64,000 nucleotides of DNA from Myotis daubentonii (GCF_963259705.1 NC_081844.1:36769341-36833340); one strand, 5' to 3'. Counted from the first letter of the stretch, positions 35,337-47,990 are shown. Made by a program: numbers and translations. The notes: generated by a model from the letters alone, not told the origin.

Positions 35337-35704
35337 GTTTCAGTTTTAATGATACTGAAAATCTACATGCTTGGGGGAATCATAAGATTTCCTGATTCTA
35401 GAACCAGAAAGAAATTTCTTTTCAAGGATATTAATAAAGAAGACATGTAATGTAAGAGAGTCAATGGTACAGCTATAATAACCTTGGAGTGAGCAGCATG
35501 AGGAGATTTGTGAGCTGTTGGTCACACTGCCCCTCTCTTTGGGTTCCTGATGTCCACCAGGGGCAGTTTGGTTCACATGCGCTTATGGGTACCACAGTGT
35601 GCTTCTCTGGCAGGTAGGCTCTGGCTTAACCTAGAAGTTACTTGTCTTGTATCAAAAAGAGTCAGTGGACTAGTTATCTTTTAGGTAATGTTCTATCATT
35701 GTTA

Positions 35705-36300
35705 TTTTTCTCACTAGATTTTAAAATATATTTATTTTTTAGTTCCTTATTGTGAAAACTTTCAAGCATATAAAAACAGAGAGACTACTATAATGAAGCC
35801 TCACTCACTCAGCTTCAACAATTATTAGTTAGGGCTGAATATGTTTCATCTGTATTTCCACTCACTCTCCTTCACCCCAGGTTATTTGAAAGCAAATCTG
35901 AAATGTAATATAATTTCAACCATGAACATTTTTGTATATATCTCCAAAAGAGCAATTTTTAAGAAAACACACCACAATGCCATCATTGTACCTAAAAATA
36001 GTTCCTTGTTATCATTGAATATCCCATGAGTCCATATTTCCACTGTTGTCTCATAAATGTTTTTTTCAAACTATTTGCTTGAATCAGGATCTAAATAGAG
36101 TCCATACATTTCAACTGGTTGATATAAATATTCAGTCTCTTTTAATCTATAAGTTCATCTCTCTTTTCCCTTGCAATTTATTTGTTTGAAAAATTAGATG
36201 ATTTATTCTGCACTGTTTTCTTCAGTCAGGGATTGAATGGTCATGTTTTTCAGGCCCCTGTATTTTCTGCAAACTGGGAGTTGGAAGCCTGATCAGAATC
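35705..36300 (-). repeat. Old LINE-1M-type 3' UTR, antisense
   Basis: 'agcttcaacaattattagtt', 'gaaagcaaatctgaaatgta', 'cacaatgccatcattgtacc' and 'tttaatctataagttcatct' are the familiar antisense order of an old L1 3' UTR. Confidence 0.65.
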
Positions 36301-37612
36301 CATAGGTATAAACCATTTAGGAGACATTTAATAATCAGTTGCCTCTCTTTTGGTGAAGCCATTAATGATTATTGCTTAGATCTATTACTTTATTAGAGGC
36401 TGCAAGATGGTAACATTTTAATTCTAGCATGTCCCTGTATTTATGAACTGGAATATTTCTATAAAAAGAAATTTCCATTTTATCAACTATTTAGTACCTT
36501 GACATCTAGTTTGATTAGGAAAGCAGCTTCATTTCTCCAGATATTTACCATTTTGCTCCATGTGTCTGTGCATGGATTAAATGTATATTCATGACTCAGA
36601 AGCATACATAAGTATAGTTGCTGAAGTCAAAAGTGATTTAACAAGTGATGGAAACCTCTTTAATTGGACTGAATGACCATTTTTGCTTGTGCATTTAATG
36701 AAATTATTGATATATGTAACCACTTGCTCAAATGCTTGAAAATATAATCACAGTAGACAGATTTCCTCAACAGATTTGGGTAAAACAAAGAAGTGGCACA
36801 TAGTCGGGTGGCAGAAGGTCATGTCTCCGGCAAAGTTGGATCTAAGGGACTGCTTTATTCTCTCCTGTTCTCGCCCCCGGTCTTGTGACCAGGGGACATG
36901 CTGCCATGTGGGTCTGGTCCTGAACCTCAGTGGCCCAGGATCAAAAAGCCAAATCCAGGTGGACCTGAGGGCTGGAGACCATCTTGCTTCTAGACATGGA
37001 ATGCTTTCAAAATATTGAAATGATGGAAATGGATAAGCAGCCAAGAAATGACAAATCCTCCCCAGGAATGTTGCTTACCATGAAGACGAATAACTGGGCT
37101 GTTTCACCTGGGGTGCTTTTTCATGCTTTGGCTTCATATTGTGAACGAGTTAGAGGGTAGATATAGACATATTTATTAGAGTGCATTGTCCATACTTTCT
37201 GCCCTCCAATTTTCACAGACTGAGTAGGTAAAAACTATGTGCAGTTCTCACTGCCAAACATTTTGGGATTCAAGAAGGAGAGCTCTTTATTGACCCACTT
37301 ATTTTTTTTAAATCTCATTTTATTTTTATTATTATCATGTATATTTTTGTTATGTTTGGAATGATGCTATGTATAAAAAACAAAATTAAAATAATTTTTT
37401 AAAATGAAATTTTTAAGTCCAATACAATGTACAGTTATTTTTTAGGGCAATCAAAATCCAGCAGTGCCAGTTCTGTTTTTTCTAGGGATAACTGGAGATG
37501 TTATCACTGAAAACCTAGGAAAGTGGTATCCAACTGAAGCAACATATTTGATCCACACTGAGAAACAGTTGTTTAGCCCAGCATACCTTTAGCCAAAGTA
37601 GTGTGAACAACG

Positions 37613-37825
37613 ATGAAAGACTCTGAACTTTTCCTGCATTCTATAGAAGATAGTGTCTGCAGTATACCAGGGGCTATTGCACAACACACATTTTGTCTTC
37701 CTCTTGTGTCAACAATGCCCCAGGACTTAGAGGATTATCATGGACCAAGACCAAGTATCTTCATTGAGCCCAAAGACATTGGGATCAACAATGGTGCTTG
37801 CCAAATGGATGTCTTCCTGCTGTAG
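37613..37825 (+). other. Unidentified 70-residue open frame
   Basis: An ATG-started frame whose residues include QDLEDYHGPRPSIFIEPKDI. I recognise no family. Codon composition is not obviously random and no transposon was seen underneath, but there is no splice context, Kozak-strength start or second exon to support a gene. It is most likely chance or an unrecognised old repeat. Confidence 0.12.
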
Positions 37826-37955
37826 GCTTCACCATATATCCTTCCAAGTCCCAGCTGCAATTCCAAGACTCATGATAAAATAGAAAGAACTCATGATAGT
37901 TCATGGTAGACCTTATCATGAACAAACTCAAAAAGATATTTAAAAAAATATGCTT

Positions 37956-38174
37956 GCCCTAACCGGTTTGGCTCAGTGGATAGAGCGTTGGCCTGCGGAC
38001 TTAAGTGTCCCAGGTTTGATTCCGGTCAAGGGCATGTACCTTGGTTGCGGGCACATGCCCTGTCGGGGGTGTACAGGAGGCAGCTGATTGATGTTTCTCT
38101 CTCATCGATGTTTCTAACTCTCTATCCTTCTCCCTTCCTCTCTGTAAAAAATCAATAAAACCTATTTTAAAAAT
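37956..38174 (+). mobile_element. VES SINE, sense
   Basis: Contains the clear A-box region 'tggctcagtggatagagcg', the B-box region 'ggtttgattccggtcaagg' and the tail 'ctgtaaaaaatcaataaaac'. TAAAAAAATATGCTT flanks both sides as a target duplication. This is among the least diverged copies in the window. Confidence 0.95.
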
Positions 38175-39289
38175 TAAAAAAATATGCTTACCATAAGACG
38201 AGTGAAAATATTCTCACGTGACATTCCAGAATGAAGCTTTCTCAGGAATCAATGCTGTTTCTTTTGTGGGAAAAGGAAAGATCACATTTCTGATCTCTCT
38301 TAAACACCCCTATGCAATCCTTTGAATCTCAAATGTCTTTCTATGTGATGACCCTTTCTGGTTTCTTAATTTTCATAATACTGTCACTTGTCAGGTCAAG
38401 AGAAAATACCTCCAGTGGCAGCCTGCATCCATCTTGCTTAATACACCCATGTATTCATTTAGTACTTGGAAGAACTTATTGTCACCCTCTGTCCATCAGG
38501 CTTTTTCTTCCTTGGTGTATGACCTTGGCCCAGATGGTACTGACATTTGCATTGGGACGAGTTTGTATTCAACTCATAGGGAACATTAATGGGAGAGAGT
38601 TTGGGAAGGTCATCTGGGAAAGTTTTAGGAGTATGATAACACTAGGAGCTTAGAGAAAGACCTACCTGAGGAACCAGTGAACTGCCATGAAGGCATGGGA
38701 ACTGCTTACGAACATTCCTTTGTTTAGGCTGAAAATTTGCGATTGGTCAGTATGTTCTTTGGCCAGGTCTTACCCAAACAGCTTTGTAGTAGAAATGTGC
38801 AAAAGGGTGACCAGAAGATGGAAAAGGCCTCATTGGCATGGATTCAGCATCTGCCCTTGCTTTCCCATCTGTAAAAAAAATTAGAGATGGATTCTCAAGC
38901 AGATAGCCTGGGTTTTAATCCTGATACCAGTACGTAGGTCTTCAGTGACACATAAACAGCTGGGCAGGTGCACCAGCTGAATGACAAAGAGCTTTTCAAT
39001 TGCTGTTAATGCATTGGTAACAGGACTAAAAATTTTGTCTCTGTTTTTTCTTTTTCATGTAGGACTTTTTAAATCTACCTAGCAATGAAATGTTGGTAAA
39101 AATACCAGCAACAACCTTTATATTTGTGAAGTAATTTTCACATTATAAAGTATTTTCATATATATAATTTTATTTGATTAAATGACTCTAGGGTCAGGCT
39201 ACTAATTAATGGTAGAACTGGGTCTAGCATTCAGATAATGTATTCAAGTATTAATCAAATTGTTCACTCATTGCAGCAGGAGACAAACA

Positions 39290-39910
39290 GAAACCCCCTA
39301 CCCCTCAAAGAATTTACACTCTATTCAGGTAGGACAGTAAATAAGATAACTATCTGAAGTATGTAATACAGGATTTCACAGTGTGATAAGTGCTGTCGAT
39401 TAAAATAAAATGGGGCGGAGAATAGGAAATGCTAGGTTGAGGTTGGGGGTTACAATTTAAAACAAGGTAGTCAGGGAAGGTGTCAATGAAATGGTAATAT
39501 TTAATCTAAGACCTAAGGGAGGTTGTCATGCAGAGATCTGTAAATTAAGCTTTCTAGGCAGAAGGAATATTTAAGTGCAAAGGCCCTGAGGTAGGAATGG
39601 GCCTGGCATGAGTCCTGTGTGCTGGGGTGTAATAAGCAAAGGAGTGTGTGTGTGTGTGGGCGGGGGGGGGGGGGGTGGCGGGGGGAGTAGTAACAGAGGT
39701 CAGACATTAAGAGGGAGTTAAATTATAAAGTAATTGTGTTAACTGTGGTTTGTACACTATGGGAAGCTTTTAGAGGATTTTGGGCAGAGGAGTGACATGA
39801 TATGACATTTTTTTTTGAAAGAACCACTGTGGCTGCTATATTGAAGATAATTTGTTTAGGATGGTAAGTGACGTAACAGGGGTACCCTTTAGGAGGCTAT
39901 TGCTTCCTAG
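39290..39910 (-). repeat. LINE-2 3' region, antisense
   Basis: 'tcagggaaggtgtcaatgaa', 'agtgcaaaggccctgaggta', 'ggcagaggagtgacatgata' and 'aggaggctattgcttcctag' follow the antisense L2 order over 600 bp. It contains a (TG)n plus G13 run at 39646-39690. Confidence 0.72.
39646..39690. repeat. (TG)n / G-tract low-complexity run
   Basis: TG repeats run into GGGCGGGGGGGGGGGGGTGGCGGGGGG-type sequence on the plus strand, offering several G-runs close together. Confidence 0.95.
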
Positions 39911-39945
39911 TCCAGTACTTTTGACTTGAATACACTGCCTTTAAT

Positions 39946-39947
39946 TA

Positions 39948-39980
<33 letters not shown>
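39946..39980. repeat. (AAT)n microsatellite
   Basis: About 11 uninterrupted AAT units. Confidence 0.95.
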
Positions 39981-40043
39981 CTTCATACCTTTTTGTGTAT
40001 TTCTCAAATGCGAAGTCTTCATAGTTTGAACAATTTAGGGATT

Positions 40044-40620
40044 AGGGGTGCTGGCACCCTGTGCAATAAAAAATCTGTGTATAAATTTTGACCCCAAAAC
40101 TTAACCCCTAATAGCCTACTGTTAATCAGGAGCCTTACGGATACCATAAATCGTTGATTAGTATGTATTTTCTATGTTGTATGATTATATACTGCATTCT
40201 TACTTAAATTAAGCTAGAGAAAATAAAATGTTATTAAGAAAATCATAAGTAAGATAAAATATATTTCCAGTACTATACATTTGTTAGTTTGTTTATTACT
40301 CCTCACCTGAGGATATTTTCCCATTGATTTTTAGGGAAAGTGGAAGAAAGAGGGAAAGACAGAGAGAAACATCGATGTGAGAGAAACACATCGATTGGTT
40401 GCCTCTTGCAGGAGCTGCAGCCAGGCCTGGGCCTGGGAGGAGCCTGCAGCCAGGCCTGGGCCCTTGACTGGAATCAAACCTGGGACCCTTAGGTCTGCAG
40501 GCAGACGCTATATCCACTGAACCAAACCGGCTAGGGCAGTACTGTACATATTTATTGAAAAAATCTGCATATAAATGGACCCATGCAGTTCAAACCTGTG
40601 CTGTTCAAGGGTCAGCTGTA
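40044..40620. mobile_element. Tigger/pogo-like fossil DNA transposon interrupted by a VES SINE
   Basis: 'ggtgctggcaccctgtgcaa', 'aatagcctactgttaatcag' and 'cagttcaaacctgtgctgtt' with the terminal 'caagggtcagctgta' match an old eutherian Tigger-type element. A VES SINE at 40281-40536 splits it. Non-coding. Confidence 0.6.
40281..40536 (-). mobile_element. VES SINE with internal 29-bp tandem duplication
   Basis: Antisense copy ending 'ccactgaaccaaaccggcta'. A target duplication CAGTACT(A/G)TACAT occurs at 40268 and 40537. Inside, CTGCAGCCAGGCCTGGGCC occurs twice (40415-40433 and 40444-40462), a local duplication not seen in the other copies. The tail has the CCTCACCTGAGGAT block. Confidence 0.9.
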
Positions 40621-41094
40621 TTTTTTATCCCTGCATATTAAGAATTTAAATGGTCCTTTTAAATAACACATTAGCTAAAACAGATACAAATACTTTGTGG
40701 AGAGTATTTAGGTATTATTATTGCTGTACTTATAGATCAATATTGCTTCCATTTTTAGATGGAATTAAATTACTCAGAATCATGTTGAATGTGTGCATTG
40801 ATTCCATTCAAAGTGAGTTCCACAATGCATTGAACAGTTTAGAAGCACTTCAGATTGTATTTCTGGTGCACACAAAATGTGGAATGGAGCACAGGTCAAA
40901 GAAATGTAGTGAATGTAGTGATGTGATTTAAAACATGAAATCAATGCTTAAAATAAGACTAAAACTTGTCAGTGAAGTAAATCAACGTTTGCATTAATCT
41001 CTTAACTCTCCTCTAGCTCCAAAAACTGTTGGGATGGAATGTCTGATATTTGTTACCAGCCAAATTTGTGTTTAAATCCTAACTCAGTTGATTT

Positions 41095-41302
41095 ATATTT
41101 TTTAAAAAAAGTTTTTAGAGAGAGAGAGGGAGGGAGATAGAGAAACATTGATGTGAGAGAAATATCAATCAGTTGCCTCCCGTACACTCCCCAACCGGAG
41201 ATCAAACCCAACAACCTTGGTTAGTGCCCTGATGGGGAACCAAACCCACAACCTTTTGGTGTATGGGACAAAGCTCCAATTAATTGAGCTGCCCGGCCAG
41301 GG
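41095..41302 (-). mobile_element. VES SINE
   Basis: Antisense copy with 'gagagagagagggagggag', 'ccacaaccttttggtgtat' and 'gagctgcccggccagggct'. CTCAG(T/C)TGATTT is duplicated at 41083 and 41303. Confidence 0.92.
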
Positions 41303-41944
41303 CTCAGCTGATTTCTGAACTTGCACAAATTTCTGAACCATTAGCTGAGGATAATTTTATCTTTGGACAAAATATGTGTAAAAAATTCAGTTGTCTGCAA
41401 GGACTGGAGAACAACCAAATGTTGGTCTTTGGACAGAACCTAGAAAAAACATAGTTCTTGAAATAAGGAAAACAAACTTGGTAAGCACCACATTTGACCA
41501 GCTTTTTCTTTGAGGTCAGTTCCCAGTTCCTAGTTGCTTATAAAAAAAAGAGAAAACAAGTAGAAAATGGCTATCATATTAGGCTGAAGAGACAGAGGTG
41601 GAAACTAGGAGCTGCTAGAGTAGCTAGAATCCAGTGGGAAACATTCTGGAAGGAAGGAGCAATAGAGGGGGAATCCCAACATCTTTGCACAAATTTCCCT
41701 CAAATCTGTGGTTTACTTTGTCTGTGCATGTACAGTGTGAGACTCCAAGGAAACCAGGAGAAAGCAATTGATAAAAAGCTGCGATTTCAGTACCTGCTTA
41801 GTTCTTGCAAAGAGCTGGAGTTCAAGTCCTGCTAAGTTAGACATAAAATGTTATGTTTTTCTTTGAAACTCTAATTATAAAACCAGGTTAAAGGGTTATA
41901 TCATAGGTCTAAGGGGAAAAGCAAAATAAGCTCATTCTTGTAAA

Positions 41945-42700
41945 ATCTAAAACTAAGCTTCCATAGGATCAAGACAACCCACCAGTAATTTAATTGCTTG
42001 ACAGAACAAAATTCAACATTCTCTGGAAGGAAGATCACAAAATCTAATATGTATCATCCACAGTGTTTAGTATGCAATAGAAATGATTGGACATGTGAAG
42101 AAACAAGAAAAGGTAAAAGAGAAAAGTTAATAGAAGCAGGACCAGAGATGAGTCATATGTTGAAATTAGCAGATAAGGACTTAAAACAGATACATTAAAG
42201 AATTTACAGGACAAGGTAGACAGAATGGGTTGATAGGAAAATATTAACAAAAAAAGGTAAACTATAAAAATGAATGAAATAGATTTCTAGGACTAAAAAC
42301 TATAGCACCTAAAATAAAACAATTATTTTTGGATAGACTTAACAGGACATTGGATATTGCATAAGAAGGGATTGGCGAACTTGGATACAGGTCAGTAGAA
42401 ATTATTCAAACTGAGGGTGGGAGCAAAAAAATATTTATTAGAAAAATGAACCAAGCCTTGGTGATTATGAGATAATGTCAGTTGGTTTAATGTATTTATA
42501 ATTGGAGTGTCAGAAGGAGCCTAGAGATAGAGATACTGGGGGATATATATATATATTTGATGAAATATTATTGGAGGTAGTCAAGATGAATGCCACATCT
42601 GGAGGGTCAAAGGCAAGCATCAATTCAGGAGCAAAGAGTTTCTTTCTAGTGAGGATAGAGATGAAATAAAAATAGATGACTCTAAAACAGAAAAGGTCTA
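41945..42700 (+). repeat. Old LINE-1 5'/ORF1-region fragment, sense
   Basis: 'agcagataaggacttaaaac', 'aggtcagtagaaattattca' and 'ggagtgtcagaaggagcc' resemble L1 5' UTR/ORF1 segments (cagctgacaaagacttcaaa... tcaatagaaattatccag... ggagtcccagaaggag). Stops prevent coding. Confidence 0.5.
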
Positions 42701-42789
42701 TCTCACTCAGTGGCCACCCCTGTTCTCACTTCCATACTTCAACTCCTTTTCGAACATGTTGTTCCTCCTCCTCTGGTTCCATAGTGACA

Positions 42790-42940
42790 TTGTGTTGAGA
42801 TGAACTCAGATTTGGGTTCAAACCTTAGCTCTGCCTCCAACTAGCAAATCATTGCAGTCTGGATCATCATTTGTTAAATGGAAATAATGCTAACTTTCTT
42901 ATAAGGCAGATCTCTAAGGGATAGACTGTAGGGTGGTGCT
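42790..42940 (+). repeat. MIR SINE, sense
   Basis: 'tttgggttcaaaccttagct', 'ctgcctccaactagcaaat' and 'tgttaaatggaaataatgct' follow the MIR sense order. Confidence 0.7.
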
Positions 42941-43059
42941 GGCTACATCATAGCTAGACCTTCAACAGATGGTAGTTTCCTTCTTCTGCTGAGCCTATCC
43001 CTGTGGTGGTCATCTGACATCACTACACACACAGTTTATCAGGTTAAGGAAATTATACT

Positions 43060-43440
43060 TTCTTTTAAGAAAGCAAGAACCAAATAAATGATAGGATCAT
43101 GGTTGAATTTCAGAAAAGGTCACTCAAGCTTCAGTGTGAAGAATGAATTGGAAGGATGTGAGTTAATTTTTGAAAAAACAACAACAAACAGATTGGAGGT
43201 TATTGGAGGCTACTGCACATGCCTTCATACTATGCTCTTCCCAAACACCTATATTATCTCCTTTTCTTTCACAAGAAACTCTGTTTTGCCCATTTAAGCC
43301 ATGTCCTCAATCATTACCAGCAAACGTAAGAATAAAATCTGGTTGCTATTTCCTCAAGGGCAGACGTACTCTGTCTTCAAAGGGTGAGCTGATGGTAGCC
43401 TGGACCATGGTGGTGGCAGTAGGCATGCAGTCCCTCTGTC
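43060..43440 (-). repeat. LINE-2 fragments, antisense
   Basis: 'gtcactcaagcttcagtgtg', 'ttggaggctactgcacatgc' and 'ggtagcctggaccatggtgg' correspond to successive antisense L2 blocks. The middle (43222-43385) does not match. Confidence 0.5.
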
Positions 43441-45594
43441 AATCTGAGAGCCCTCCTGCCAACCTATTGCTGTTTTCCTACCTTTCACTAACAGCCTCCC
43501 AGCTATATTGTTCCTTCCTGATGAAGTGAAATGATCCAAGTTAACACTAGCCTCCCTCTAATGTTTTTCTGCTTCTCAAGAAAAATAAGAAGAGGGTCAT
43601 ATTGTAGTTGCAGGTTGTTTTGGGGACCATTCAGGAAGTTTTCTTCATCTGGAACCTCCTTTTTACCCCCATCTGTCCTACAGGATGGAGCTGGAACTGA
43701 AAGCATTCTATTGTGTTAATCAACACCCACGGGCAAATATCACGGTCATTTATTCATTGAAGTTCCATAAATCTCCTATCCACTCTACAAAGGAAAATAA
43801 AATTGCAAGTACTTTAGAGAGGCAGGGTCCATGAACAGATACATCTGGGAAGTAGAAAAATGCTAAAGGACACCTCTTAGGAAAAATGAGTGTAACCAGT
43901 TTCCTCCAGCAGCTGAGAGAACGGTGCTGCTCATTTTGCGATGCCTGGGCGTCCACAGTGCTGGCATGTCCGTCCAAAGGCCCTCCTGCCCAGAGGAATC
44001 TACTACCTTATCAGTCCAAAACTGGGACCAATTGTGGCTCCACCGCCCTTGAAGGGACGCAGACACATTGGTCACCTTTTGAGGAGCACATAGTGAGTGG
44101 ATTCAAAAACATGTCTTAATGAGGAGCAGATGTAGGAACTCGTATTCAGCTCAGACAACAGGAGGTCCATGGAGTTACCAAGGCTGTCTTCAAATGGTCA
44201 AAGTGTTGACAGATTGTCACCAGGAAGAGGAGCTAAATTTGTTCTTCATGATCTCAATGGAGAGGATCAGAGCCAAGGAGGGAACATTCCAAGGTTTCAG
44301 CTCCATGCAGGGATGAGCTTTTTAACTGTCATTAGACCTGCAGAGTTGGACAGGACTGTTTAAAGAGGTTGAAGGCAATTCAAGCTTTGGACATCGTTTT
44401 GCTGTGATATGACAGATTTTTAAATATTAGAAGGGCATTTAAACTAGATTAGAGGTAAGGTTCCTTCCAACCCTGGACTGGTCCTTGAGCCCTCCTGGTG
44501 AACAAAGACCATGAACTCTTCAGAGACTATTCCCAGGATAAAGGATGAAATACAGCAACGTGTATAAAGACCTGGAACCACATTAATCACAGTACAAAGG
44601 CACAGTGGAGCGTAGCTATATCTGTGGGCACATTTTAAATTAGGGAAGAGACTGCAAAGAATAATTAATCAAATTTAAAGCAGCATTAACAGTTGATGTG
44701 GACAGAAGGCAATTAATTGTCATCAAATACTGAAAACATCAATGAGACTCTAATTGCTATATGGTTATTTTTTAGCAGAAGATATTTGAAAATTGCGCAG
44801 TTTTCAAGTAAGAGTAGTGATAAGGAAAGTTGTTGTCTTGAATTATTTCACATGATGTAGGTTTGCCAGAAAGTAAAGCTAGCAAAGAAAATATACTGAG
44901 ACCAAACTGCCACCGGTATTCACCCTCTTTAGGAGAGTCCTAGTATTTTAGAGCTGAAACTATTGGCAAATCCCTGTTCTCCTGCCCCTTCTCTGCTGCA
45001 CAGCTGGACGGTGTTGATTTGCACAGGCCATACACTGCCAGGGTCTGTGAATGTGTGTCTGTGACCAGGGCCTGGCTACCTCTAGTCTCAGATTTACTGA
45101 GTTGTGTTTCTAGAATTTAACCCATTTCTGCAGGTCCCCCTTCTGATAAAGGGTTCACACTTACAAACTTGTGACTGGAATTTGGATTCTGGTTTTTCTC
45201 CCTGATCAGAGCTATGGTCTAGACCAGATGTGACATCACCCCCTTTAAGGAGGACAGGGAGTCATGGAGAGGAATGCCTTGGAAGTGTGCTGTGAACAGT
45301 GGACTATATCTTTGCTGTTGACTCTCTATATACTTTATTTACATCTAGTAAAATCCATTACAGAACATGTAATTCCAGCAGAGTGCTCCATAAAATCATG
45401 CTGTTTGCGTGAGATCCTCACGAGCTGCCTTTTGCTTAGCAGGTGCCACTGAATTCTCTATGATGAATAATGTGTTTCCACGGAATTATCCTTCACACCC
45501 GGTATCTATACTAGGGCGCCTCTTAATTCAGCTCGTTTACAAGTCTCCACAGCTTTCCACCAAGACTAGATTCTGAGGTTGTTTCTAGGGAGGC

Positions 45595-45770
45595 AGCATG
45601 GCATAGTGGAAAGAACATCAGCTTTGAATCCCAGGCATGCCTGGGTGGGAATCCTGGGTCTGCCTCAGTTCTGGGTCTTTGGGAAAGTGATCTAACCCTT
45701 GAATTTCCATTTTCTCATCCTTAAAGTGGGGCTAAGACTGCCTTCCTTGTAGGGTAATTGGGGAATTCTA
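45595..45770 (+). repeat. MIR SINE, sense
   Basis: 'gcatggcatagtggaaagaa', 'gggaatcctgggtctgcctc' and 'taaagtggggctaagactgc' follow MIR. A perfect 16-bp palindrome CCCAGGCATGCCTGGG lies at 45630-45645. Confidence 0.78.
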
Positions 45771-46509
45771 TGTATTACAGAGATATTAGTATGATATGTG
45801 GCTCCTTTTTCTACTTATCATATAAGGGAAAGGATCCCAGGTTATGTACCATTTGTAGGAAAAATTTTATTTTCTCACTGGTTATAGTTAAAGTTGATAA
45901 GAAGAGAAACATAGATTTCATTTCTCTTTATACTTCTCTCCAGAGAGCCCTCAGATCATTCAATGATCAAGCTGGATGTTAGAAATAATTTGGTTCTACT
46001 CATTTTTCAGATGACACATTGAGGCTAGTCCAGAGACACACAGCTCCCAGTGTCCCTGGTAGAGGCTGCAGTCTTTGTTGGTTTGGGGTGACAAAGACCT
46101 GTCTGGTGACACTGGGCAGGAGGGAGATAGTGAGAAGACAGAGTGGGAAGAGATGATAAGCTTTTGAAAAAAGTGATGGGTTCAGAAGTAGCTGTTAGAG
46201 TCAGGATACCTGATTTGAATGGTAACCAGTGAGTCACATGCTGAGAAGATGGAGAAACTAGCTCAGAGAAACTCTAGAGGCAGAATCCAGTCAGGCTGCT
46301 TATGAGACCCTAGTCTGTTTCACTTGAGGACTGAGGGGTGGCTCTCGGGCTCTCCCACGGGAGGATGTGGCACCTCAGAGAGCAAGGCTGACAGGAGGAG
46401 CGGCTCTGACCTTGGTGGACTGACAGGGAGTTTTGAGTGTGTGCACGTGTGCTGGGAGGGAGAAGGTGGTTCAAGCAGGGAAAATGAGAGAAGAGAATGG
46501 AAACAAACT

Positions 46510-46640
46510 CTTCCTGGTACTTACTGTATGCTTGACACATTTATGTTATCCATAAAATTCTTTCAGTGACTGTGATGAGTATTATTTCTAATCCTAGTTT
46601 ATAGATGAGGAAACAAAGGCTTAAAGAATATAAATTGCTC
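46510..46640 (-). repeat. MIR SINE fragment, antisense
   Basis: 'ggtacttactgtatgcttga' and 'ttatagatgaggaaacaaag' fit the antisense MIR start and core. Confidence 0.65.
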
Positions 46641-46944
46641 CCCTGAGACAGTATAGGTTTCAGAGATACAGACCTGGTATACGTATACAACATTCAGTAC
46701 TTCTGAATCCATATCTACAATCCAGGGATTGCGTAGAGGAGTGATAAGTGAAATATTTTCCTTCCTGCATATAATCACAAAGTTTCCATTTTAGAAGCCT
46801 CAAAGGAAGATCTGAACTCACCACAAACTGGCATTATGGTTTCTAGGCCTTCCTTAATTATAATGCCCATTATAATTGTGAAAGATGGTCCATTAAATTT
46901 TCAAAGAATTCCAGTTCAATTCAACAGACTTTCCCCCCCGTGAA

Positions 46945-47290
46945 GAGCCTAATATATGCAAGGTGCCCTGCCAAGTGACAGAGAGAAACCCAAGTCTGAG
47001 AGGTGGGTTCCATGTTCTTAGTTCATGGTGTAGGGAGGAGGTAACCACACAGAAGCCAACAGTATTTCCACAGGGGAGGCTGTGTAAAGGCTGGAGTTAA
47101 GAGGGCTCAGGAATGCTGTGGGGTTCCAAGAAGAGAGACTGTATTTGAATGGCATTCTCAAAAGACCCAAGGGAGATGGTGATTTCTGAAGTTATTCTGG
47201 GTGTATGGGCAGGATTTCCAAAGGCAGGGGGTGGGCGTGGGGGTGGTTGAATGCAAACAATAGGCAGGTCAGGGAGAGTGGTAATGGGAT
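46945..47290 (-). repeat. LINE-2 fragment, antisense
   Basis: 'tatgcaaggtgccctgccaa' and 'gcaaacaataggcaggtcag' fit antisense L2, with weak agreement in between. Confidence 0.4.
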
Positions 47291-47349
47291 CAAGTGTTCG
47301 AGTGTTCAGTTGGCTGAGGGTAGAGGATTGGGGTTAGAATTTTAACAAC

Positions 47350-47990
47350 CACCTTTATTTTGTTCGTTATAAAAGTGACTCGTGCATCAGAGAAAATTCG
47401 GAAATTATTTAAAAGTACAAAGAGACCAACCAGCGGAAGCTATCATTCTAGCATTTCATTGCTTTTCCTTCCAGACTGTCAATCAATCTATACAAATATT
47501 TTTTTATAAAAACAACTCCTTTTTATTATTATGACCGTTGGAATACATACTTCTTTAGAAATTTGAAAATACTGAAGAGTACAAGAATAAAATAAAAATC
47601 ACTGCTAATCTTACTCAGAGATAATAACCACTATTCATATTTTAGTTTATTCCTCTTGAGTCTGTTTTTCAAAGTGTATGTATTAAACCAAATAAGAACA
47701 AATTCTTCCTACAGTTTAATACCCTGCTTTCCCCCCCTTAACATAATATTTTGAATATTTTTCTGTGCAATTAAATAATCATAGAAAAATGGATGTATAA
47801 TACTTTATTAGAAATAAACCATCATTAAATACTTTAATATTAAATACTCAGGTTGTTTCAAATTTTTTATTATATATAATGCTGCTAAAATGTTTCTGAA
47901 AAAAAATCAGTATTTGTCAATTAAAAATATTTCCTTAGAAGTGCTTTCCACAAAGACTTGATTTGGGTAAAAAGGTGTTATTTCTTTTAA
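47350..47990 (-). repeat. Old LINE-1M-type 3' UTR, antisense
   Basis: 'cgttataaaagtgactcgtg', 'ataataaccactattcatat', 'aaaatggatgtataatactt' and 'aatgctgctaaaatgtttct' follow the antisense order of old L1 3' UTRs. Confidence 0.55.

Larger units (their letters stand above)
34430..35345 (-). repeat. LINE-1 3' region, antisense, with nested SINE and L1
   Basis: 'gtaaaatataaacactataa', 'catagttgtgcaaccatcgc', 'tacataccacattttgttta' and 'tttccataatggctgaac' give the antisense 3' UTR and ORF2 end of an old L1. A VES (34800-34990) and a short bat L1 3' end (35234-35336) interrupt it. Confidence 0.72.

Noticed and set aside
37956..38174. tRNA gene, because of A- and B-box-like sequence
   Set aside because: The boxes are the tRNA-derived head of a VES SINE with tail and target duplication; no cloverleaf is maintained.
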